NCBI RefSeq assembly: GCF_021390675.1
Contig: NZ_JAJEJV010000004.1
Coordinates: 1,426,001-1,490,000, forward strand
DNA from: Dyella sp. 2HG41-7
GTDB lineage: Bacteria; Pseudomonadota; Gammaproteobacteria; Xanthomonadales; Rhodanobacteraceae
Length of the DNA stretch: 64,000 nucleotides
Reading direction: 5' to 3'
A program made the position numbers and the translations under genes. The notes under the pieces are model-generated. The model worked only from the letters and a program-made list of their open reading frames with translations. It was not told the DNA's origin and did no database searches. Below are positions 59,678-64,000 of the stretch, piece by piece (the stretch's first letter is position 1; every line of letters starts with the position of its first letter).

Positions 59678-59848
59678 ACAAACGGAAAGCCGAACAAGTT
59701 CGGCGTAGGCGTCGGTTTCCAGAACGGCCAGTCCGCGATCGCGGTGGGTTACAACCGCCAGATCAAGCCGAATTTGAACATCTCGTTCGGTGGATCGGCT
59801 TCGGGCAGCGACGTGTCGGTAGGCGCGGGTATGGCTTTCGGCTGGTAA
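59678..59848 (+). pseudogene. C-terminal remnant of a YadA-type trimeric autotransporter
   Basis: In frame with the TAA at 59846-59848 the sequence reads KFGVGVGFQNGQSAIAVGYN and then RQIKPNLNISFGGSASGSDV and SVGAGMAFGW. This is the YadA anchor domain: alternating beta-barrel strands with GxxxGQSAIAVG and the terminal aromatic residue Trp. Only about 55 codons remain. Upstream the frame has no start or stalk; a terminator (59600) lies just before it, so it should not be expressed. The original gene's terminator survives at 59878. It is a deletion relic of a large surface adhesin. Confidence 0.82.
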
Positions 59849-59877
59849 CAACAACGTATCGTTTCTTGATGGTTGAG

Positions 59878-59904
59878 CCGGCACCTTCGGGTGCCGGTTT
59901 TTTT
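59878..59904 (+). terminator. Terminator of the lost adhesin gene
   Basis: CCGGCACC and GGTGCCGG form a perfect 8-bp stem with a TTCG tetraloop, followed by TTTTTTT. It lies 30 nt after the remnant's stop. Like the terminator at 59600, it runs into TTTTTTTATGCG. Confidence 0.92.
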
Positions 59905-60454
59905 ATGCGCGATGCACAACACGCGGAAATTGGCTGGGAAGCCAATCCCAGCAACGTCACGTCATACAAAAAAACGAGATGCCGCGCCACAAATCGCAAG
60001 TGATCTGAGCGGTAGAAGCGAGATCAACGTGCAACCATTTGTCGGTAATGCCGACAGCAATTCGTCCGCATGCGCTGACAGATAACCACGCTACATGTGT
60101 GCGAAGGTTTGTAAGCCGGGCGTGTCCATCCGGTTTAAAGAAGCCGACACGCCCGACATGAGTGAAACAGCGCGGATCGCCTGGGCTGGAACCCAAACGA
60201 TCCGCTGGCCACCACCAACTATCTGAGAGTTGATCATGGTTATTTCCGATCATACGGCACGCTCGCATTCGCGAGCCCCCGCCACGCCGCGTACTTCACT
60301 GTTTCACCGCCGCTCATACTGGACGGCGTCGGGCCTAAGTGGGCGTTTGTAGAGTTCTCAGTAAGAAAACCCCTCTACATAGGCAGGATTTTTCCTGTAG
60401 CCCTTCGCGCCACGCGCAATGTGTGGCGCGACCTACACGTTTGGACTAAAGCCG
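59905..60454. other. 550-bp stretch without a supported gene
   Basis: No convincing coding frame, tRNA or known RNA was found. It holds two inverted repeats: GGGCGTGTC/GACACGCCC (60118-60154) with an 18-nt spacer plus mismatch, and TCGCGCCAC/GTGGCGCGA (60405-60431). Between them are shorter stems such as CAGGA/TCCTG near 60384. The stretch may be decayed DNA left by the adhesin deletion, and its last part is the leader of the next small gene. Confidence 0.5.
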
Positions 60455-60724
60455 ATGAAAAACTTCTTGATCGATCTTCCCTCCGAGGGAGGCTTTGTGA
60501 TGTCCCAAGGCGATTACAACCAATTGCGCGAGGCGCGCGATCGGTTGTTTTTGTTGGCGCAGTTTTGCAACGTGGCGCCTATTGACCCGGATGACGATTC
60601 CTTGATGACGATTCGCCGCACGAGCCTGGGGAATTTGTTTGCGGATTTGAGTTGTCAGATTCGTGAGGTGCTGAATGTTGTGGAGCACATTGCGCCGCTT
60701 GGGAGTTCGTTGCAGGCGCATTGA
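60455..60724 (+). CDS. Small protein, possibly XAC0095-like
   Basis: Protein of 89 aa from the ATG at 60455 (a later ATG at 60500 would give 74 aa). It starts MKNFLIDLPSEGGFVMSQGD and continues with predicted helices (YNQLREARDRLFLLAQFCNV, RRTSLGNLFADLSCQIREVLNVVEHI). The LP-x-G followed by a helix ending in RLxLLAQ resembles the small XAC0095-type proteins of xanthomonads, recalled from memory and not checked. Acidic overall, no signal peptide. Function unknown. Confidence 0.55.
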   Translation: MKNFLIDLPSEGGFVMSQGDYNQLREARDRLFLLAQFCNVAPIDPDDDSLMTIRRTSLGNLFADLSCQIREVLNVVEHIAPLGSSLQAH

Positions 60725-60813
60725 TTGTGTCGGCCGGCAATCACAGTAGGCCGGGATGAAAATTCCGCAGCCATGAATGTTCCGAAGCGTGGATTGTTGT
60801 CCTAGCCCGCGCA

Positions 60814-61119
60814 TTAGCCGTTGGAGGTGCGCGGAATCACGCGACGCATGATGTCGTCGTGCGTGGGCAACGTTTTGAGGTCATAAGTGGCTTGCAGCGC
60901 CAGCCAACTTGCCGCATCGCCACCGAAGTAGCGGGCGAGCCGCTCGGCGGTGTCGGCGGTGACGGCGCGGCGTTCGTTGACGATTTCATGCATGCGGGTG
61001 GCAGGCACGCCCAGCGCCAGAGAAAGAGCGTTGACGCTCATGCCGACGGGCGCCAGGAAGTCTTCCCGAAGAATCTCGCCTGGGTGCACAGGGCGCATGC
61101 GGTTGATGGGTTTGGTCAT
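60814..61119 (-). CDS. higA: HigA-family antitoxin
   Basis: Xre-type HTH antitoxin of 101 aa. It has the HigA start RMRPVHPGEILREDFLAPVGMSVNALSLALGVPATRMHEIVNERRAV and TADTAERLARYFGGDAASWLALQATYDL. It is 12 nt after higB on the minus strand, the toxin-first order typical of higBA. It should bind the palindrome in the promoter to repress both genes. Confidence 0.95.
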   Translation of the reverse strand: MTKPINRMRPVHPGEILREDFLAPVGMSVNALSLALGVPATRMHEIVNERRAVTADTAERLARYFGGDAASWLALQATYDLKTLPTHDDIMRRVIPRTSNG

Positions 61120-61131
61120 GGCGATGCCTGC

Positions 61132-61413
61132 TTAGTGGTAGTCGACGATTTCAACGTGGGTAGGGCCTGCCTGTGTCCATGCGAAGCACAATCGAAATTG
61201 GCCGTTGATGCGTATGCTGTGCTGACCTTTGCGATCGCCCTTCAGGGCTTCGAGCATGTTGCCGGGCGGAGAGCGAAGAAAGTCTAGCGTCAACGCAACG
61301 TCCAATTGTGTGAGCTTTCGAATGGCAGCGCCTTCAAATGCCCGGAATTTGCGCGGGTGGCCACCTTCGAACAAGGTTTGCGTTTGTTTGCAGGCGAAGG
61401 ATTGAATGGCCAT
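61132..61413 (-). CDS. higB: HigB-family toxin (RelE-like mRNA interferase)
   Basis: Toxin of 93 aa. MAIQSFACKQTQTLFEGG aligns with HigB starts, followed by AAIRKLTQLDVALTLDFLRSPPGN, LEALKGDRKGQHSIRINGQFRLCF and the end HVEIVDYH, which includes the conserved Arg and His of the family. HigB cleaves mRNA on the ribosome. The ATG lies only about 8 nt after the predicted -10 box, implying a leaderless message. Confidence 0.94.
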   Translation of the reverse strand: MAIQSFACKQTQTLFEGGHPRKFRAFEGAAIRKLTQLDVALTLDFLRSPPGNMLEALKGDRKGQHSIRINGQFRLCFAWTQAGPTHVEIVDYH

Positions 61414-61420
61414 TACGCGA

Positions 61421-61449
61421 ATAGTATTACGTTATGCGTAATACGTCAA
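61421..61449 (-). promoter_or_regulatory. higBA promoter with embedded operator
   Basis: On the minus strand TTGACG, a 17-bp spacer and TACTAT form a strong sigma-70 promoter. The perfect palindrome GTATTACG-ttatg-CGTAATAC (61424-61444) occupies nearly the whole space between -35 and -10, ideal for repression by HigA. Confidence 0.88.
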
Positions 61450-61531
61450 ACGATTCGCGGACGCCTAGGCTGGGATGGGAAACCCAGCATTTGATGTTTG
61501 TCATTACTGGGAATGTTGTCCGGGCCTACAT

Positions 61532-62971
61532 TCAGGCCAAACCTTTCTTTGCGGGGGGCGATGGGATTGCGTCGATCTGCGCGGTGGGAAAAACAATTTC
61601 CACCCGCAATCCGCGTTCTTGGCTGCCGGAGATGTATCGCACGCGCGCACTGTGCCATTCCGCAATGCGCTGCACGATGGCCAAGCCAAGTCCGCTGCCT
61701 TGTTCTTCGCTGCCGGGTACGCGAAAGAAGCGTTCGCCAAGACGCTCGATCCATGTCGGCGGCACGCCAGGACCGTTGTCTTCCACGGCAAGACAAATGG
61801 CATTGCCTTCGCGAACCAGTGAAACCGTCATCAGACTTCCGCGTCCGGCGTAGCGCAGGCCGTTGTCGATCAAGTTGTCCAGCATTTCCTGCAAGCGATG
61901 GCGATCACCGTCTATCCATAACGGACCCGCAGGGCCGTCATATCCCAGATCGATGTCGGCAGCGATCGCTTCGTGCACGCGTTGACCGACTAGTTCCGGA
62001 ATCAGCAGCGCAAGATTCAAATTTTCAGAATCGCCCGCTTCGTGCCCTGCCGTTTGCGCGCGCGTAAGCGCTAGCAATTGGCTGGACGTGCGGTTGGCGC
62101 GCAGGATCAATCGTTGGATGTGATTGAGTGCATCGGTAATTGTTTCCGGATCGGATGTGGCCTGCGCGCGCTCGGCATGCACGCTCAAGCCAGCCAGCGG
62201 CGTGCGTAATTGATGCGCGGCGTCGGCGATAAAACGTTCGTGCAAGGCAAGCATGCTGCGCAGGCGCGCAAACAGTCCGTCGATGGTTCGCGTGAGTGGC
62301 AGAATTTCCGCCGGCACATCCGCCGCGCCGATCGGCGCCAGATCGTGTTCACGGTTCGCTAGCTGATTGGTGAGCGGTTCGAGTTGGCGTAAACCGGTGC
62401 GCACGCCCATCCATACCAAGAGAAACGCGGCGATGATCAGCAAGGCTTGTGCGGGAATACTGAGTAGCAGAATTTGCCGCGCTTCCAGATGCCGATCGCG
62501 CAGCGTTTCGGCAACGGTTACTTCCAGTTGGTCGTCCGGTTCGCGCGGATTGAGCATTTGAATGCTCGTCGCGCGCATGGAGTGTTTTTCGATTTGAATG
62601 TTGTAGAGCTGCGGTTTGACGCCGTCGATAAAAAGACCGCCCGCCGGTTTGAGCGCTGGATTGCCCGCAACCAAACCGTGTTTCGCGCTGAACACGCTGA
62701 AGTAGTTTCGGCCTTCCGGTTCGTATTCCAACAAGAACTGCGCTTGCGGCGTGACGCGACCGTCGGGGCTTTTGTTCGCCATCATTTGCACGAGCGTCAA
62801 CGTATCGTTGACCAGGTTCACGTCATGCACGTGGTTGGCGTAAATCAGCGCGCCCACATACGTGATAAGGCTGTTCAACAGCAACAGCGCAGTGAGCGGC
62901 ACCAGCAGCGTGGTCAACAGACGCCTGCGCAGGCTCTGGCGACCTTCGCGCCACAGCAGGCGCTGGCTCAT
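61532..62971 (-). CDS. Sensor histidine kinase, TctE/QseC type
   Basis: Kinase of 479 aa. TM1 is at about residues 20-45, a periplasmic sensor of about 125 residues (2CSK_N type) follows, TM2 lies at about 170-190, then a HAMP-like linker. The H-box is FIADAAHQLRTPLAGLSVHAE. The ATPase domain has LQEMLDNLIDNGLRYAGRG, VEDNGPGVPP and GSGLGLAIVQRIAEWH. It follows the regulator with a 4-nt overlap. Relatives respond to carboxylates (TctE) or other small signals; the ligand here is not known. Confidence 0.92.
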   Translation of the reverse strand: MSQRLLWREGRQSLRRRLLTTLLVPLTALLLLNSLITYVGALIYANHVHDVNLVNDTLTLVQMMANKSPDGRVTPQAQFLLEYEPEGRNYFSVFSAKHGLVAGNPALKPAGGLFIDGVKPQLYNIQIEKHSMRATSIQMLNPREPDDQLEVTVAETLRDRHLEARQILLLSIPAQALLIIAAFLLVWMGVRTGLRQLEPLTNQLANREHDLAPIGAADVPAEILPLTRTIDGLFARLRSMLALHERFIADAAHQLRTPLAGLSVHAERAQATSDPETITDALNHIQRLILRANRTSSQLLALTRAQTAGHEAGDSENLNLALLIPELVGQRVHEAIAADIDLGYDGPAGPLWIDGDRHRLQEMLDNLIDNGLRYAGRGSLMTVSLVREGNAICLAVEDNGPGVPPTWIERLGERFFRVPGSEEQGSGLGLAIVQRIAEWHSARVRYISGSQERGLRVEIVFPTAQIDAIPSPPAKKGLA

Positions 62972-63642
62972 GCGGTTTTCACTTCTTCGAGCAAATAGCC
63001 CAATCCGCGAATGGTGCGTACTTGCGTGCCCGAGTCGGTGAGTTTGCGGCGCAGACGATAAATGGCGATATCCAGGCCGTTATCGGTGAGCTCCTGATCC
63101 CAGCTGCACAGCGCTTCGATCAGTTGCGCGCGACTTGTGACGCGATCGGGACGCGCGGCGAGCGCTTCCAATAAGCCGAATTCGCGTGCGGTGAGTTCAA
63201 GCGGCTTGTCGTCGACCCAGGCGCGATGTCCGGGAAGATCGAGGCGCAGTCGACCCAACGTAATTTCCGGTGCCCCTTGCGTGGTGTAGCGTCGCAACAA
63301 CGCACGAACACGCGCTTCGAATTCCGCCAGCGCGAACGGTTTGACCAGATAGTCGTCGGCGCCGAGATCCAACACGCGCACACGTTCGCGCAGACCCTCG
63401 CGTGCAGTGATCACCAGCACCGGCAATCCGCTGCCGCGACGGCGCACGCGTTGCAGCACTTCGCTGCCATCCAGTCCCGGTAGCCCGAGATCGAGCACCA
63501 GCAAATCGTACGGCGTGTCTTTAAGCGCCGCATCGGCGCGCATGCCGTCGGCGACATGATCGACGGCGTGACCACCCTGACGCAGGGCCGCGCTCACGCC
63601 TGCAGCAATGGAAGGATCGTCTTCGGCAATCAGAATGCGCAT
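62968..63642 (-). CDS. OmpR-family response regulator, TctD/QseB type
   Basis: Regulator of 224 aa. Its receiver has Glu7, Asp8 and Asp9, phospho-acceptor Asp51 (LLVLDLGLPGLDG) and Lys in DDYLVKPFALAEFEARV. The winged-helix domain ends in DIAIYRLRRKLTDSGTQVRTIRGLGYLLE. It is the first gene of the pair. It is divergent from the exported-protein gene at 63865, which is therefore a candidate target. Confidence 0.94.
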   Translation of the reverse strand: MRILIAEDDPSIAAGVSAALRQGGHAVDHVADGMRADAALKDTPYDLLVLDLGLPGLDGSEVLQRVRRRGSGLPVLVITAREGLRERVRVLDLGADDYLVKPFALAEFEARVRALLRRYTTQGAPEITLGRLRLDLPGHRAWVDDKPLELTAREFGLLEALAARPDRVTSRAQLIEALCSWDQELTDNGLDIAIYRLRRKLTDSGTQVRTIRGLGYLLEEVKTA

Positions 63643-63864
63643 GATCGAATGACTCCCTCAGACCTGAGGCATTGCGGTATTTCTATGATTTTCAGCGGTT
63701 TCCACATCGATGAAGCTTAGCGCGTGCGGCGCAGTCCGCACAGCTTTGCCATGTCAGATCGGCGAAAGGGAGCTCGGTTGCCGATGGCAGCACATCATGA
63801 CCTCTGGCGGATGTCAGCCCTGTATGCTTGGGTCAGGCTCGACGGATCATCGGAAGGGGAGACC

Positions 63865-64000
63865 ATGATGAGGTTGTCAATCGGTAGAGGCGGGCCCTGG
63901 CTCGCAGCGTGCGTGGTGTTGTGGTCGTGTCAGGCGCTGGCGCAGACCACGCCAGCAGGAAAGGTGGAAACGGCCAATGCGGCCCCCGTTGTCCCAGCGG
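63865..64000 (+). CDS. Start of an exported protein, cut by the window edge
   Basis: The first 45 residues are visible. MMRLSIGRGGPWLAACVVLW, then SCQALAQTTP is a signal peptide with likely cleavage at ALA-QT. A good AGGGGA site precedes the ATG (an ATG at 63868 is also possible). The mature start is rich in Ala, Thr, Pro and Val. It could be a TonB-dependent receptor, porin or binding protein; too little is present to say. The divergent TctDE-like pair suggests co-regulation. The 222-bp gap (63643-63864) shows no other gene. Confidence 0.7.
   Translation, partial: MMRLSIGRGGPWLAACVVLWSCQALAQTTPAGKVETANAAPVVPA

Overview
This 64 kb chromosomal window comes from a GC-rich gammaproteobacterium. 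It is most likely Xanthomonadales, and probably Rhodanobacteraceae (the Dyella/Luteibacter/Frateuria group). The grounds are the block thrS-infC-rpmI-rplT-pheST-ihfA-merR followed by tRNA-Pro, a SUF operon headed by a three-cysteine Rrf2 regulator, AmgK-MurU cell-wall recycling, motAB under a sigma-28 promoter, and dispersed GGGGAGAGGG/TTGGGGTGAGGGG palindromic repeats. The assignment is inference from gene content; no search was run. Gene density is high. No CRISPR array, prophage or intact transposon was seen.

Layout. 0-9 kb: RegB-type redox histidine kinase, POT peptide transporter, dgkA, a lemA-TPM-TPM operon, a FimT-like pseudopilin, uvrB, tRNA-Val and a HemJ/CopD-like membrane protein. 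9-18 kb: a nucleotide-sugar epimerase, then the translation cluster with a structured thrS leader, an AUC-initiated infC, and tRNA-Pro. 18-27 kb: an unidentified HExxE protein with a lysine-rich tail, a chemoreceptor, the divergent pair serA / D-2-hydroxyglutarate dehydrogenase, pip, upp, a PsiF-repeat protein and a class III aminotransferase. 27-33 kb: an ABC exporter co-transcribed with a DesK/DesR-type two-component system, then a secreted M28 peptidase. 33-39 kb: queA-tgt-yajC-secD-secF. 39-44 kb: motAB, convergent and overlapping with amgK-murU, then amtB-glnK.

44-53 kb: sufR-sufB-sufC-sufD-sufS, an ECF sigma factor operon with a putative anti-sigma factor, a small exported protein, a GNAT enzyme and a Rieske-type ferredoxin. 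53-57 kb: a DevBCA/MacAB-like tripartite efflux operon. 57-60 kb: a HAD phosphatase, a second class III aminotransferase, and the terminal stub of a YadA-type trimeric autotransporter. 60-64 kb: a small unknown protein, a higBA toxin-antitoxin operon, a TctDE-like two-component system, and the start of an exported protein cut by the window edge.

The regulatory DNA is unusually readable. It includes a sigma-54 promoter with an NtrC site for glnK-amtB, a sigma-70 promoter overlapped by a dyad for sufR, a sigma-28 promoter for motAB, a higBA promoter with an operator between -35 and -10 that predicts a leaderless mRNA, and a possible attenuator before thrS. I found no clearly new multi-gene system. 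The best leads are the unknown HExxE protein, the thrS leader, the leaderless higBA transcript, the repeat pairs and the adhesin remnant.
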